Shown: piece by piece, positions 24,400-39,036 of the stretch
How positions within the stretch are numbered: position 1 is the stretch's first letter
How the letters are laid out: every line of letters starts with the position of its first letter
The notes under the pieces: generated by a model
Seen by the model: the letters and a program-made list of their open reading frames with translations, nothing else
What the model was told of the DNA's origin: nothing
Database searches by the model: none
Program-made: the position numbers and the translations under genes
Assembly: GCA_016801845.1 (NCBI GenBank)
Contig: CM028912.1
Location: 20,458,001 to 20,522,000 of the forward strand
Reading direction: 5' to 3'
DNA: 64,000 nucleotides
From: Polydactylus sextarius
Taxonomy: Eukaryota > Chordata > Actinopteri > Polynemidae

Positions 24400-27300
24400 T
24401 TGAATGGGATGCAGTTAATCAGTGTGAGAGATTTAGATTTAGTTTTGACGTTATTTCAGTTAATGATACTCTCAGTGAAATGTGTTCTGTTTTGCTGGCA
24501 GCTGTAAAATGATGTACAGTTTTGTGTTTGTCTTGCACCTGTGCACTTACCAAGCAAAGCAGTTGGTTTCCAACAAGGACATCTCAATGAAAGTGAGACA
24601 TTTCTGAACCTTTTACTAATCCCCACATAGCAAAAGTGTTGGTTTATGGATGCAGAAATCTGCATGATGGAATAATCCAGGGCACATTTATATACTATGT
24701 CAACTTGAGCCAGGATCTTCCTAAGATGTGCACTCACCTCATGAGCTTCAGTATTAACAGGTGACTTGCCTGTAGCTAAACTGAGTGTGTAATGATACAG
24801 AGGAGGTGTAAACACACTAATGGGAAGTGACATCTGGTGAAGGAGAATCATAACTTCAGTCAAAATGTCTGTCCTTGACAATGAAAAATGCTTTCCCACT
24901 TCGGCCTAATTACTGACATAAGCTGACTAATGCTGGTTCAACTAATGGAGAATACCAATCTTCACCCACCACATCATCTGCTTGACTTGATTTATGTATT
25001 GAAACTTTTCTGCTCACCCTTAAAATCAGTACATGTAAGAACAGTCAACAGTCAACATATATTAGTACATGTTGACTGTTTGATCTGTTTTCTTATGTGC
25101 AAGTTTCCCACAGATACTCAGATCATTTTTCTGTTTAAACTTTGATTTTATATATATATAAATATATAAATAAAGACCTGTTTTTTTGTCTGGAGGTTAA
25201 AGAAGCGAATAATGAAATAATCCTCATGTCTTCCTAAGTCCAAGAATTGTTGGCAGAGGACTATCCAGAGATAACACTGTGTACACCACAAATCCTAAAA
25301 CAAAATAAAATTAAATAAACCATGAAGACTGAGATGAAGTTTTAGTTTTTGTCTCTGGTCTTTTGTTGTATCATATAATAAAATTATACAAAATCAAGAT
25401 CAAGCAAAACAACAGGATAATTGGTTATTGTCATTTTGGCCTGCTGATTCGTTTCACTTTTCCTTCGTTTGAGTCGTAGCCAAGTCAAATCTTAATATGC
25501 ACAAACTGTTATCTGGTTTTTGTCTGAGCTGGGACTCACAGTAAAATGATTTATAATGATGTATAAATCAATCAAATCAATCAAAAAAAAAAAAAAAAAT
25601 GCAGAAGAGTGTTTGCAGCCTCAACAGCTTTGTGTCTATGTTCAGCCTCTATGCGGCTTGACAGGTGAAAATCAGGGCAAAAATAGTTCAACAGAAACTT
25701 GACATTTTTGTTGTATGTGTCTGGTAACAATAGTTTGACTGATAACTTGGTACAGAAAGTACAAAAGGATGTTTCAGCCTTTTGACTCAGCTTCTCTGGT
25801 TTGGCACCTGGACTTAGTATTTTAAAAAATAAATTAAAATTGAACTCTGTCTGACTATAAGTGTTAGACACAGATGAAAACAGAAATATGTCCTTGAAAA
25901 TGATTGTGCAGCTTTTGCAGAACAGGGAAGTACCTTTCTATCTTACCAATGCTCATTTGTAGTGGCACTAAAGCAGCAGCATATCACATCAAGATGATCT
26001 TTGCCGCCAATGTTCCCCATGGGTGTGTTACTTACCTTGGTGCTGACAAATCCCATTACTCTCAGCGTGGGACATTATTTGGCAAATCATTGTTTTTCTT
26101 CCACACCTTTTATTCAAAATCAAAAATTTGGCATGGAACATGAGGTTCTTGGCTCGGTTGCCGATAAACGGGCCGTCTCCCAAGTTGAAGCAGGGTAGGC
26201 TGAGGATGCTGTGACACACTTGAACTGAAGTTTTATGCTAGAGGGTGTATTTCATGGGTGGGCGGGCAATAGCGTGCATATTTCTTTAACATGTGCAAAG
26301 CATACAGTGATTGCATGTTAATACCATATCATGGTCTCTTTTTTCAAATAGCCAGTTTGTTTTCTTCACTGCTTGACTTGTCAGTCAGTTCAGTAGATGT
26401 TCCAGCCTTGAACCATCAACACACCTTGATTTTCTCTCTTTATCCTAATGAGCTACACGATTGCACCAATTAATCTTGATCCCCCTGCCACTTAACATGG
26501 TGGCAAAGGGAAGAAAAGATCAGCCATGCTGCTGTCAGGTACCAATGATCTACAAAGTGGTTTGCAACATATGGATCAGTGGCAGGGAAACAGGGTCTAA
26601 AAAAAGTAAATTATATTCTTTTAAGACTGTTTTTTCACTTGTAAGGCTTTGTGGCATCGTTCTCAGGGGTTAATTAGGAATTGCATGCTTCGGTGCCTCC
26701 CATTAATTAACATTAGAGACTAGGCTGTGCTGGTAACTGCTGCTGATGCATAAGTGTAGGGGCGACAGTGTATGTACACATGCCTGTGTGTCAGTATGTG
26801 TGTTTATCTCTGCTAATGTGCAAACGTGTGTAGCTTATGCAGAACCTACATCTGTTGGAGCATGAAGCTTGCTAATGGCTGCAGCTCTGTATGTTCAGAC
26901 TGACTGACTCAAATGTTTAAATCCTTCATAGTCAAGTTGGGAAATCTCCCTCATTAGTGTGAACCCCCAGTTCCACATTGCACTAAGCTAAGTCCTCTAT
27001 TAAGCCTCATGTGTCTCACATGCCTCTCCATCAGCCATTAAGCTCCTGTTAGCCTGTGCTATTTGTGTGGCTCCTGACATGCCCATTATCAGAGCTCTGA
27101 GCAGTGAGGGACACTGATCAAATGGGAGATTGAATTCTCCACTGTTCTCCCTGTGCCCTCTCACTGTGTGTGGTTTTTAACTGAAGTCAGGCATGAGCAC
27201 ATCTACTGCAGCATCAACAGAAGTCTGGCAATTCACCACCGCCATCATGACCACTATTTCTCAATAATATTCTCATTCTGTAGGTTGGACTGCTGGTGCT

Positions 27301-28669
27301 TCATCGTTTGTATATTAAACCAACATGAAGAATTTGAGAAACAGCTACAGAAATAGAAAATCATAATGGCTCGCACCCACAAAAACATTGCTGTCAGGGA
27401 GCTGTCATGTCACAGTGCATGATGTTTAGGCTTGAAAAAAGGAGGGCAAGGAGTGTAAAACACTGTAGCAATCAAGTGAAGAAATGAAATGTCTGTCACA
27501 GTCTCTGCAAAGAGCCTCCTCTTGTCCTGCGTATGTGCATGTGTGTGAGTGACAGAGAAGGGGAGAGTATATGACAGCTGAAAAAAAATTGTTCACGTCC
27601 ATTGAAATCCAGCTAACAGAAAATGATACCATCGGTGTCAATTCATGACATGAATGTTAACATTAGGAGAAAGCGCACAATCCCCAGATTCTTTACTAAC
27701 TATGTTGTTTTCTGTATCCTGCTGAACTGTAATGATAAATGGCTGCATAGCTACAGTCCTTGCACACGGCTTCAATCAGGTGCTATCAGTCTAACTCCAT
27801 TACACTGGCATTGAAATGTTACAAATGTCTGCATGTTTACAGACAGACTGACAAAGGCTTTTATACCATATAAAATAAATGTACCGACACAGCTATTTAT
27901 CGGATAAAGAATGATCTGTATGATCCAAATGAATGTTGTTCTAAGCTATTAATTGTGGGCATAGAATCATATTTTTTTCCTTCACTCACTATACTATTTA
28001 ACAAATACCTTCCAAATGGAAAACTGCAGGCAAACTGACATGTCCCTTCATACTGTTTATCAGAGAGGCATGACTACTTCCATACTTGCTCTTTTGAGTG
28101 CACAAATGCTCACACTGACAAGTACACCAATGTGACGTGCACTATATATACCCAGATGATGACATTCAGAACATTTGAAAACAGACAATTCACCATCTTG
28201 GCTACATAACGGACAGAGAGGAAGCACCAATGTATTTTCACAAATGGCAGCTTAGCAGAGAACACTTCGTCTGCATTGATGGTGTCATTGCGTCCATGTT
28301 TCAAATGGGAAATGAACAACAATAATTCCATCCCAACCTCCTGCTTACCTAACATGTTTCATAACTCCCATCAAGTACAAGGGCAGCTAATGGTCTCCTA
28401 AAAATAAAGCACAATTAGCATAGTCATATTTAGTCAGCTTCCTTATAAGAGGAATTATAGGCTTCAATTCACAACACACACACTTAGACTGTAGCATTTA
28501 TGTTCAGCAGCTGATTTCACAGTTTCAGAAAAGTCTGTCCCAAGAACCATTCTATGATCTCAGGAACTGGCCTTCTGCATCCTGACACCCAACCTAATGC
28601 TAACCATCCCGGTTGTGGGTCCATAGAATGATGGTGAAAGGATGGAGCTGGGAATATATTTACAGTTGA

Positions 28670-28880
28670 TGTAGTTTGGACATCTGATCAGAATGCTTCT
28701 GGGTTGCTCCTGTGGCTAGAAGCCTTGAGATACATACAAGACACTTGAGAACATATTGGTGAAACTATGTGACTCACCTGGTCTCAGACGACATTGACAC
28801 CCTCAGGAGAAGCAGGAGAAGGCTCAGGAGAAAGACACCTGAGCCTTAATATGTGGCTGAAAAAGGATGTATGGAATGAA
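28670..28880 (+). mobile_element. Diverged LINE 3'-end remnant
   Basis: TTTGGACATCTGATCAGAATG, a later GAAACTATGTGACTCACCTGG segment, and a terminal GGATGTATGGA follow the order of the 3' end of a common fish non-LTR retrotransposon, whose reverse-transcriptase ORF ends in a PRTRWRDYV-like tail. The copy is shorter and more decayed than the one at 39425-39800. No frame is open. Confidence 0.5.
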
Positions 28881-29554
28881 ATCTGGTTTTGCTAATTTCT
28901 AAAAGATTAATGTTCTATGTACCTCCAAATCTGGCATGCGTCATCAAAAGACATGAATTAGAAGACAGATTAATTAGTTTAGTTGAATGCTGTACAGTAC
29001 ATTTCTCAAACTTACCCATCAATTATATTGTTAACAGTGAAACAGTAATTACAGCTTCTTCAAATCCATATTCACAGTATTCATTGTATTTCAGAGTGAA
29101 AAAAAATATGTGGGCACAGATTAATTTCAAAACCTTCAGATGCAATGGAGCACACAGAAGTGGGTGTGCAATGTGGACTTCCACACACACTTCCCTCACC
29201 TATCCTGTCAGATCAGGAGACAGTAGGGGGAGGAAAAATAATAAATCAAGATACAAGAAAAGTTTTAGCCAAATGAAGTCACACGTCCTTGTAGTGTGCC
29301 AAGACGAAGTGTGTTTGAAAAGACCTGATTTACTGCTTATTGGCATAAAATGTAATATGATCAAAGCAAACACAATACGATCAAGATAGTATCACACAAA
29401 CAGTTGTAATCTTTCTTGTCTTTGTTTCACACATATTAAACACTTATGCTGCTGCTGGAATAAAGTATGTGAGCTGCTGGTTAGACCTGCACAGCATGCA
29501 GGTGGAGTTTTAGACCCTTCATCCTCACATAGCTGCTTCAGCTCAGCCATATTC

Positions 29555-29960
29555 TGAGGATGTCTGGTGTGAAGGGCTCTCTGAGGTCATTCCACAGTTT
29601 TCTAATTGGGTTAAGGTCTGGGCCTAACTGGGCCACTCCAAAAGGCATGTTTTCTTTGAGGTCATTCTGTGTTAGATTTACTTCAATGTTACTGTTACTG
29701 CACTACCCAAGTACTACTGAGTTTCATCTGGTGAAAAGCTACCATGACACTGTCATGTAACGTTCCTTGATGAAATTATTTTTTTATTGCTGATAGTGTG
29801 ATGTCCAGGCCCAGAGGTAGGAGAGCAGCGTCATATTCTGATGCTCCCTTCACTGAACCTTACTGTTGGTTTGCTGTGACATTTCTACACTATACATGGT
29901 GCTGCAGTCAACCTTTTCTCTGTAGTGTTGTGGAATATCTGGGTGGTCTTTGGAAAACAT
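29555..29960. mobile_element. Fossil teleost interspersed repeat, probably DNA-transposon derived
   Basis: Phrases such as GGTCATTCCACAGTTTTCTA, TGGGTTAAGGTCTGGGCC and TGGGCCACTCCAAAAGGCAT match in order a widespread fish repeat. Further downstream, less exact matches run to about 29960. The apparent ORFs are remnants at best. Family assignment is from memory. Confidence 0.5.
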
Positions 29961-31062
29961 CAGGGCTATATTTTAGTGTATCATGTATAGTATCATTTGA
30001 CCTATACTTTCACCAGATTTATTATATCACTGTGATAGAAGCCAAGTGATGTTTTCATGAAAACCATTGTAACTGTTGTAAATCTCTGCTTCTTGATAAG
30101 TACATGACATCAATGTGATACAAACATTATAAATGGGTATATTGACCTTAATGACAATGCAGTTTAATCGTTAAAGGTCATTTGGTGGGATTCTAACGAG
30201 ACAGGATATTGATTTGCTCACACCTGACTGGAGGGAAGACAGTGATGTATTGGATGGAGGTGAGTAGCTGACAGGTCTCAACATTAGGCCTGCTGTGGGG
30301 TCAGAAATACCAGTCACTGCCCATTCACACAGAGTGAACTCAGATTTGTGGATTCAAGGATTGATTGTTTTTATTGGTCATTTGTCCAGGCACATTGGAA
30401 CTTTTTTGCAGAGTTCTCTTTTAGTCAACAGAATAGAAAAGAGGACGAGCATTATAATAAAACCAGAACAATATAATAATTAAAAATGTACAAAATATGT
30501 AAATATAAATATATACAAAAACACTATACAGAGAGGTGGAATATGTACACAGTTTTAAACAGAAGTACTGGATTTGGATGTGCTCACAAATCATTTCAAT
30601 CAAGAAATAGATTTCAGAGAATCTTCTATAATCGATTTGAAATTATCCAGATCATAAAAGCTAGGTACTATTACAGTATCTGTAGCTATTTTCACAAATT
30701 TACTGCAAATCTGAAATATTACCTGGAGGAGTTATATACATAAATGAAATGTCCAAATCAGCTGGCCCAGGCAATAAGCTCCCTTTAACCTGACAGCACT
30801 ACTGGGATAAAGTCTGTGCAAGTCTGATTGAGCCGATGCTCAACTGCACTGTTTACCTGCATGCTCAACCCAGGTGTTCCCCCAGATGGAATAATTCTAG
30901 AAGAAAATGGTGACTGTGGAGATTGTTCACTCACGATTCTTAGGATATTTCCTGGAATTCAAATGTAGAAAATGGCTTCTGGTTGGATTCATGTCATATT
31001 CATGAAAAATACAATCAAATCCATGAATAAATAACAGAAATCATCTTAAGGTTAAATCATAG

Positions 31063-31063
<1 letters not shown>

Positions 31064-31143
<80 letters not shown>

Positions 31144-31149
31144 TGTGTT
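31064..31149. repeat. Compound (AT)n(GT)n microsatellite
   Basis: About 22 AT units, then about 16 GT units starting at 31109, ending in TTGTGTGTT. Confidence 0.95.
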
Positions 31150-34100
31150 ATTTCTATTAAATGTCCTGTGTTACATGTTGTTGAATGTCAATAGAATACA
31201 TATAAAATAATATGACCTACATTACATTTCATGCAAATATGTTATACTATTATATATTGTGAAATATAATGTGTATATTGTAACTATAACTAAGATAATG
31301 TAGAGCTGAAAGGATTATTTTGATGAATTAATAATTTACATAATGCACTGAGCAGAAATTACTCAAAACTCTTATGTTGCTGACAAAACAAACCTTTTGA
31401 AGAGCTGGATCTCAGGGAGTATCTGATGTTCACTGTTTTTTTTTTTTATTTGAAAGTAATTATAAATCAATAGCAGACACATCAATAGATAATGGCCACA
31501 GTTAGTACTTGCTGCCCATATAATGTATTACAGCATGCTGTATAAAAATGTATTACTTTATTTAATGTTTATTGTATCCATATTGTTTTTTGGGGGATTG
31601 CAAAAGAGAAATCAAACACTGCAAAGGCCCAAACAGTCAAATTGAGATTTTACCAAGGTTATTTACCAAAGACAAAAACAAAGGCAAATTATCCACAGTG
31701 ACCAGTGAAAAATCCAGCACATGGAGTCAACTAATTGTTTATGCATCACCTCCACCCTCAACTGCAACTTCTGATAATGTGGCTACATTTTTGACATGTT
31801 TACAACCAATCATCTGATGAAATTTCTTGCCCCTTTTGGTCATTGTAATGTTGATGTCAGCGTTTGTGTCATATCTCAGCACCAACTTTAAACTCACACA
31901 ATGTTATCTCAAAGAATAGAGGTAACAGCCAACGATAACAAAAATAAGACCCAAGTTGAGCTACACCATAAATATCACTCAGACTTAGAGAAGTGTCAAA
32001 ACAAAACCTGCCTCCATCAGCAGGTAGTATCCTGACTCACAGATCGTTCTCCCCTTGTAACCGACACCCAGCATCAATTGTTGACTCACTCTCACATATT
32101 GCACCTGACAACCTGGGGCTGAAATAGTCCTACATGGCCATGTCAATGTTAAGAGTCCTTAGTCTTCACCATCCACATGAACTTGTGGCAGTTTTATGCT
32201 GGATTAAAACAACTCCCTTTTTCTTTTAAATAATTTCAGGTAAAAATATAAGTTTTGTTGATTTCAACTTAATTCAACTTAAAACTTTTCAGACCACTTA
32301 AGAACTCAGAAACATGAGTTACTAAGCTTGAAATGATGAGTTGAATGAAGCCCACTCAAGGATGTACAATAAGAATTAAGAAAAAAAAAATCCTGGCAAA
32401 CACTGAGACTGACTGAGACTGTTATGTTATGCCATTTGAAGAAATCATTCATTTTGGGTATTGGTTGTTTCTTTTCAAAATAATAACAAGGATGACATTC
32501 AATTGAGCTTATATCTCCACCAAGGCCAAACATTTCATCCAAAATCCAGAAAATGATGTGAACTTACACCAAACTTCATTCTTTTAAAAACTATGACTAT
32601 TTATCAAGGTTGTGACAACTTATCTCCTCCTTAATATTTTTAGTTGTCTGAACCTTTACATTCTGATATTTACTCATGACCCGATATGTGCAGTTTCAGA
32701 ATTTTCTTCAGAAAAGTCTTGTCTTGAGTTGGGAACAAAGCCCATACATTATTTATTTCCTGAGAAACTGATGAAATTTTGAAAAATGCTCTATCTGGCA
32801 ATGTTAAAAATAGTGATTCACTTCTTGGATCAGGCCCTTTAATCACATCAGCACATAAACTTAATGGGTTCTCCTCTGGTCAATTCCCCATTTTTTCAGT
32901 TTTGCATTACATTGGTGCTGTACTGACAAGTAGAGTGAAAGCCCAACTTACATGGTGGAGGTAAAAATTATGTGAACCACAACAAAGGTTAGTGCTGAAT
33001 TCAGCCCCAGTCCCCGAGCACATAATTTATCAAAGTCAGTGGGAGCAGTCGTGCATGTTGTCTTTATACTGACTTGTCTTCAACAACTACAGCTGTAACT
33101 TCTTCATGTCAACTCAACAACTGACTTTTTGAATTTATTTTGCAGGCGACTGGCTCCAGTCATCAGAATTTCTGTCCTCAATAAGTAGCAAAGGGCCAAT
33201 GAACATGAATATTGTTACACTGTTTCAAAAAGACTTCAGGAACGATACAGGACACATTGTATTGAGAAGTGTTGGACTGAGATACTGCAGCTCATCTTCT
33301 CCCTTGTAATAACATTCAATATTGGTTCTTTTTGGCCAAGATGATGATAATTTCAGAACCTCAAACATGAGTTTTATCCTCCACTGATGTCACCCAAATT
33401 ATTTTCATTACCCTAATTTAACCAAATGTTCAAAATGAAATATTTTAAAGACAGTATTTAAATTTCATAATATTTTCTCTATATATCGATAAAAAAAAAA
33501 ATTAAGTTATGTAGTCATGTAGCATTTAGTCCCATGTTCTGCCAATGCTTAGACACATTCTCTATGCTCTTGATCGTCCTATAAAGAGGAAGTGTCCTCT
33601 GTCACAGTATCCTGTACTCTGATGGTGTTGATGTGTGGCTGTACATAGAGGTTCTCTATGCACTAGCCTCTTTGATGCTGTCCCCTTGGGTCATAGGGGT
33701 GCACATATTATGGAGTGACATTCATATTCCATCTACAGAATAACTTACACAACGCTGCCATAAGGCTGTGACATTTCACTTCATTAAGTCCTCAGTACGT
33801 TTGATGTTCTGTCTTAGATACAGGGCAATTGTGAAAGGATTGACGATGAATTAAACATGGCAGGTTTAAATATAGAATCCTGGGAACAACAGCAGCTGTT
33901 TAGACTCTCTCATCATCCCCCCTACCTCCTTGTATCCACTGACATCATCACCTCACTTAGATAGATATTAAAGATATTTTAAAAAGACCAAAACAATTGA
34001 CTGATCCTTTTAACAAGCATTGTGTGTGTTTTCAAAGTGTGTAGATCTTATTCTTCTCTGCCACAGAGTTCAATTGTCCAAAAACTATTAAAGCACATCG

Positions 34101-36490
34101 TTGAGTGAGGTATGTGCCCTCATTACCATGAGTAGACATGTAGTTAATTTTACTCAGTCACACATCCTGTACCATCCTACTGACTGCAGCAACAAACACG
34201 TATTCACACGCAGCTGAAAATAGTCCAAAATGATTACACTGTTTGTTCCTGTTTACCAGTGACAGCAACAAACAATTGGTTGTTTTGGCCACACAGGAGC
34301 AGCAGAACAGACCAACAAATATTATAATAGTGTCACCCCACAAAGTTGATATGACTAATGTGTTATCAAGCAGCCCATGTATACATCCACTAAAAACAAA
34401 GCAACATTTTCAGTGCTGACTTGTCGTGGCTCTGTTTTGGTCATCTGGTAATGAGAAAAACAGCTTTACGCACAAAGTATGAAATATGTCCTTTACAATA
34501 CTGAAAGACTAACTCAACACAGAAAATTGCACGCATTTGTTTTGATTGCACTGCAGCTGATTTGAAGCTTCAATTTATTTTTGCGAGGAAGAGATATTTT
34601 TCTTGCCTCATGTCCCCAAATGTGACAGAAAGCACAAGAACCACACACTGGGCCATCTGACATGTGTCACACTTGACACTTTCTCTTTATTGAAATGACC
34701 AAAATAGTCTCTGGTACTATTTTTGTAAACTTCGACATAAAATATTATCAATGCACATACAGACAGAGGATAACAATGTAACAGGCAAAAGTTGAGAGTG
34801 TTCAAATATGTCCCATATTTACATGTTAGTTTCATGGTGTAGTAAGTAAGTAAGTGACTTACATGTACAAAAGAAAGTACAGAAAGTACATGCACACAGA
34901 AAGTAGTGATTTCAAGTTGAATAAGAATTCACATATGGTCCAGCAATCTGGGAAACCAGCTCATTATTTTAGTTGAAGCGTGAAGTTAGTGTGGAGGAAT
35001 GAAAACTGTCACATTCATTTCTCCCTTGATATAGTTGTTAATTGTTTTAGTTGCCTGCATTACCCGTGTTTTTTAGTGAACATTGAGTTGGTCAGTATTG
35101 ATCTGTTGAACACAGCTGCAGGTAGAAATGAACCACCTCAGTGAGAATGTCTGCTGTCAAATCAGTACAATGAGCTGAAAAACATCAAAATGGTGCAGTT
35201 TTGGGATAATTCCCTGTGGCTTCATCACCACAAGATGGGTTCTTCCACCTTACACACAGGTTGTTGGTTGATTGTAAATTTGTGGTCTTAATTATGTTAA
35301 TGGCAGAATTATTTTTTCAATATGATGACAGGAAATCTGCAATAAACATTTAGCTGTAATATACAGTGTGTTTTTAACTGAAATATAGAACTGCAAAATG
35401 ACATTGGTCTTAAATTAGTAATGAAGAAAAAAAAAGCTGTATGACTTGCCTTGAGAGCATATCATTAACATGTAACAATAATTTAGACCGTGATACTGAC
35501 AATTGCTTTGCAATGCAAATCAGCTGTGGATCATATCAGGTCTGCTTGCAGAACAGAAATTAATAAGAGGAGTCAGTGAGCTTTAAAACATCCTTTCAGA
35601 ATATACACGATATAGGTTAGAGGCAACATGTCTCAGAAACCACTAAGCACCACTCAGCCACTTCAGCAAATACAAGGTAGTACTTGTTACAAGGCACAGA
35701 GGATGGTAATTAAAGTGAGTCAGTAGAGCGTGCCAGTGTCAGATGTCCATCTTGTGTAAGTGGCTGTCACATTCTTTGAGCACAATTTCAGTAGAAAAAT
35801 ATATATGTTGGGTTACAAAACATTCAGTCAATCATTTTCCTAATCCACTGAAAGAGTTTAGAGTATAGAACAGTGAACAAAACAACAAAAGTATAAAAAT
35901 GCTGCTGTGAGTCAATGTGTGTATCTTATCTTTCTATTTATTTTTCCATTCTATTATTCATTTATTTATATATTTTACTGATTATTATTCATTCTTGTAG
36001 TCAGTTTAGAATTGGACCACAGTTACAATGGCAACAGCAGCTGTCATTGTATTCACAGACTCACATTTCCTCCTCACTCATTCACGTTTTGGACAAACAG
36101 CTCAATTAACTTGTGTATAATTGTGTTTATTGAAATCACTAGTTTGCTTTCGTTCTCACGTTTTAATGAGAAAAGCAAAATGTCGGATAAAATTAGTGTA
36201 ATTTTTGCAGCTGACTATTTCCACAGAGCTCGTACTGACATGCTGTAGTAGTAGCTGAGAGGTGTAGAGCCATTAGTAAAGTCCATTAGAAAGTACATGA
36301 CATACCAATCACTCCTTTTGGTGCATTATTCTGTTAATTATCAGGCTAAAGATTGAAGTACAGCACTGCATTGATAAACAGAGAATTAAATTATTACATA
36401 AATAACATGAATGACAAGTATGAATTATCATCTTAAATGTGGATCAAGATTAAAACTTCTGTCTTGCCTGCAACAGTGAATACCCCTGAC

Positions 36491-37043
36491 TTGGTGTTTT
36501 CACACTTGGCCCCTTTCAGCCTTTAAATCGAACTCAGATCGATAACTGACTTTTTGCCCATATATGAACACTCTAACCGCACTCAGACCCCTTTACAGTC
36601 CACCTAAAGTACAAAGTGTGTACACAAAACATGCCAGGTCCACTTTTCTTCCTTTTTTAAAACTACCCAGAATGCCAAGCAGTGAGGTCTGAGAGGTCAA
36701 GAGAAGCTAGCGTGAACGTAAAGAGAACTGTACTTTGCACTATGCACATTGTGACTGTATGTATGTAGATATGCACCTTAGGTATGCACTTTATGACTGG
36801 CTGTTGTGTGTTGTGTGTTATGTGGCAGCTCGTGTTCAAAACAAATTTCCTTCGGGACAGAATAAATTAATCTAGAATGTTGAATCTTGACTGAGACTCC
36901 ATCACTGCTTAAATGGACCAGAAAGAGAACCCAGTCTTCTTTCACAATGTGAACACAAACAGAACTGAGTCTGTTTTATGTTGGTCCACTTTTAGGGACT
37001 GAGTTTGGTTTGTTTAAAGGGGACCAAATGTAAAAACACCCTT
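36491..37043. mobile_element. MITE-like element with terminal inverted repeats
   Basis: The left end (GGTGTTTTCACACTTGGCCC, from 36493) is the diverged inverse of the right end (36995-37040), whose complement reads GGTGTTTTTACATTTGGTCC. Both are followed inward by a CCTTT stretch and an (A)ACTCAG motif. Internal text such as TTGGTCCACTTTTAGG is typical of abundant fish MITEs with these ends. No transposase is present. The flanks show CTT on both sides, which could be a 3-bp target duplication but may be chance. Confidence 0.65.
36735..36870 (+). mobile_element. LINE 3' tail fragment nested in the MITE
   Basis: The string from TTTGCACTATGCACATTGTG to AAATTTCCTTCGGGACAGAA, followed by TAAATTAATCT, is the usual 3' UTR end of a teleost non-LTR element. 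There the expected sequence is AATTTCC-TCGGGACAATAAA followed by an ATCT-type tail. It lies in the middle of the MITE, so it was either inserted later or captured by it. Confidence 0.45.
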
Positions 37044-39002
37044 AGTGAGTGACAAGGTTTTTTTAGTCATTGGAAATTTCACCATTAGTCATTTGTAAGT
37101 TTCCTCTTTCATAATTGGTGTGGCCTGAGTCATTGGAAATTTTGGAAATTAGATTTAGCAACTTGTTAGAGCCTTTTTGTGATTTTTTTTTTTTTGTCTA
37201 CAAAAGCACCCAGTTACAAATCAACTGGTTTTTGGACAAAACTTTACAGTTTAAAGCCACAGGTACAGGCCAAACTCTCCTTCTTCTATGCCTCTCATTC
37301 AGTTGGAAGTTGCTTGTGTCTTTAGTCTTGAGTTGTGTTTCACTCACTATTTTATGCTTGTTCAATTCCTCAGCAACAGAAAAATAACTGAAATATGTGA
37401 AACAGAATAGCTTTATTAGGAATGCAGCTGTATTAAAATACCTGTATATGTGAGCACAGAAAAGAGCAAACAGGCAAAGGGCTGAAAGTGGCTGACACAA
37501 GGCAGAATGCAAATACAGCATAATTGCATAAGTTGTGTACAGCAGTTCCAAAACAGTTTACAGCCACAGCATTAATGTGCAGACATGGTCCAGATATATA
37601 CTAAGATTTTGACCTAGCTCCGTTTTATTCTTCTTTTGCTCTTCAACACCTTTAAATACTGTACTGTTGACAATCAGTTCAAAGCTTTTGACCGTACACA
37701 TGATGTTACAGTTGGTATTGAGTGCCAGTGAGGTGACCTAGTGATGAAAAACCTTGAGATAATGGAAATGTTCCTGTTAGAGCCATGTGGGAATTTCAGG
37801 TTTCAGCCATAACTGCTGACTGTATGGAACAATGCAGCATCCAGGTGCAAACTGGCAGCCTGGAGGCACCTTTAAAACAGAGTTTGTTGCCTCCCTGAAG
37901 AAGAAAAGCCCTCGGTTTATTGGAAGGACTCGGTCTGATTTGAAACATTATTCTTGAGAGAAGCTTTTGTTTCGTTTCCCTGCTTTTATTGCTGACGTTG
38001 TTTCACATGACAGTGATGAAGATGAATGTGATCAGAGAGAGGACATTCAGCTAAAGGAGAAATAATGACACAAAGCAATATTCCAAGTATTCTGTCTCTC
38101 TCTCTCAATCATAGAAGCACAAAATAATTTTTTTGGTTTCATAAGTGTAGGCATCTGAATGCAGCAGTGCATGCATAGCTAAATGGAGAGCTATTCCCAA
38201 TGCATCTCATTCTTCAGCTTGAATATCCACAAGTGTTGAAACTGGCAGTCTGCCTTCTTGCACTCATAAATTATCTGCTGAGCTGGTAAAAATGAAGCAT
38301 GTCATCATTAGTGAGCATGTTGGATGTGATATATTAAGCTAATACACTTCTGCGTGCAAAGCAATGCAGATCAAGAGAGTGTCTGTAATTTCCCCTATTT
38401 GTTCTGCTCATGTGAAATTTCAAATGCACAGCAGAGATCATTCAAGTGGCACTGCACTGCATTAATCTTGAAAAATTCAAACCCACTGGCACATAGCCCT
38501 TGGACATTGTACACAAACCTAACAGGTCAATTAGAATGATTCAGAATGGCTTGTTAAATAAGGTTCAGTAATTAATTAAATGTCTTTATTGATGAAGTCT
38601 AAAAGGTTTGTGCTGCAGAGGAGATGTTGTGCGAATCTATCTCATAATCTTCTAATCTAATCAGAGAATCTTATTCGTTCATTTCTATGGTGGTAAAACA
38701 AAATAGAGTCAGTGGCTGTGGGGATTGCAAGGAGTGTTCTAATTTAAGGCACGTGTCTGCTCTTATTTTGTCAGTCAATGTGCACTGGTAGATACATGGT
38801 TGTTGAATAGAGCTTGTGGTGAGCCACTTTCCATCATTTCAACTGATTCAGACAATGGTAGCCGTGGATATAGGTAATGGCAGGTAGCTGTCATTATACT
38901 GTGATGTTACAGTATAATCACAGCACAAAGAGTGTAGGCCGACTGCACAGCAGACTGAACAGCAGTCGAACTACACACTTTGCAGATCGAACAGTTATTT
39001 AC

Positions 39003-39005
<3 letters not shown>

Positions 39006-39035
<30 letters not shown>
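39006..39035. repeat. Poly-A run (30 bp)
   Basis: 30 consecutive A, followed by CAGGATAACAGGACATC. It could be a retroposon tail on the + strand, but the sequence before it is not recognised. Confidence 0.9.

Positions 39036-39036
<1 letters not shown>

Noticed and set aside
24456..24899. 147-codon minus-strand ORF
   Set aside because: No similarity recognised and composition not gene-like; plausible as a chance frame in an intron.
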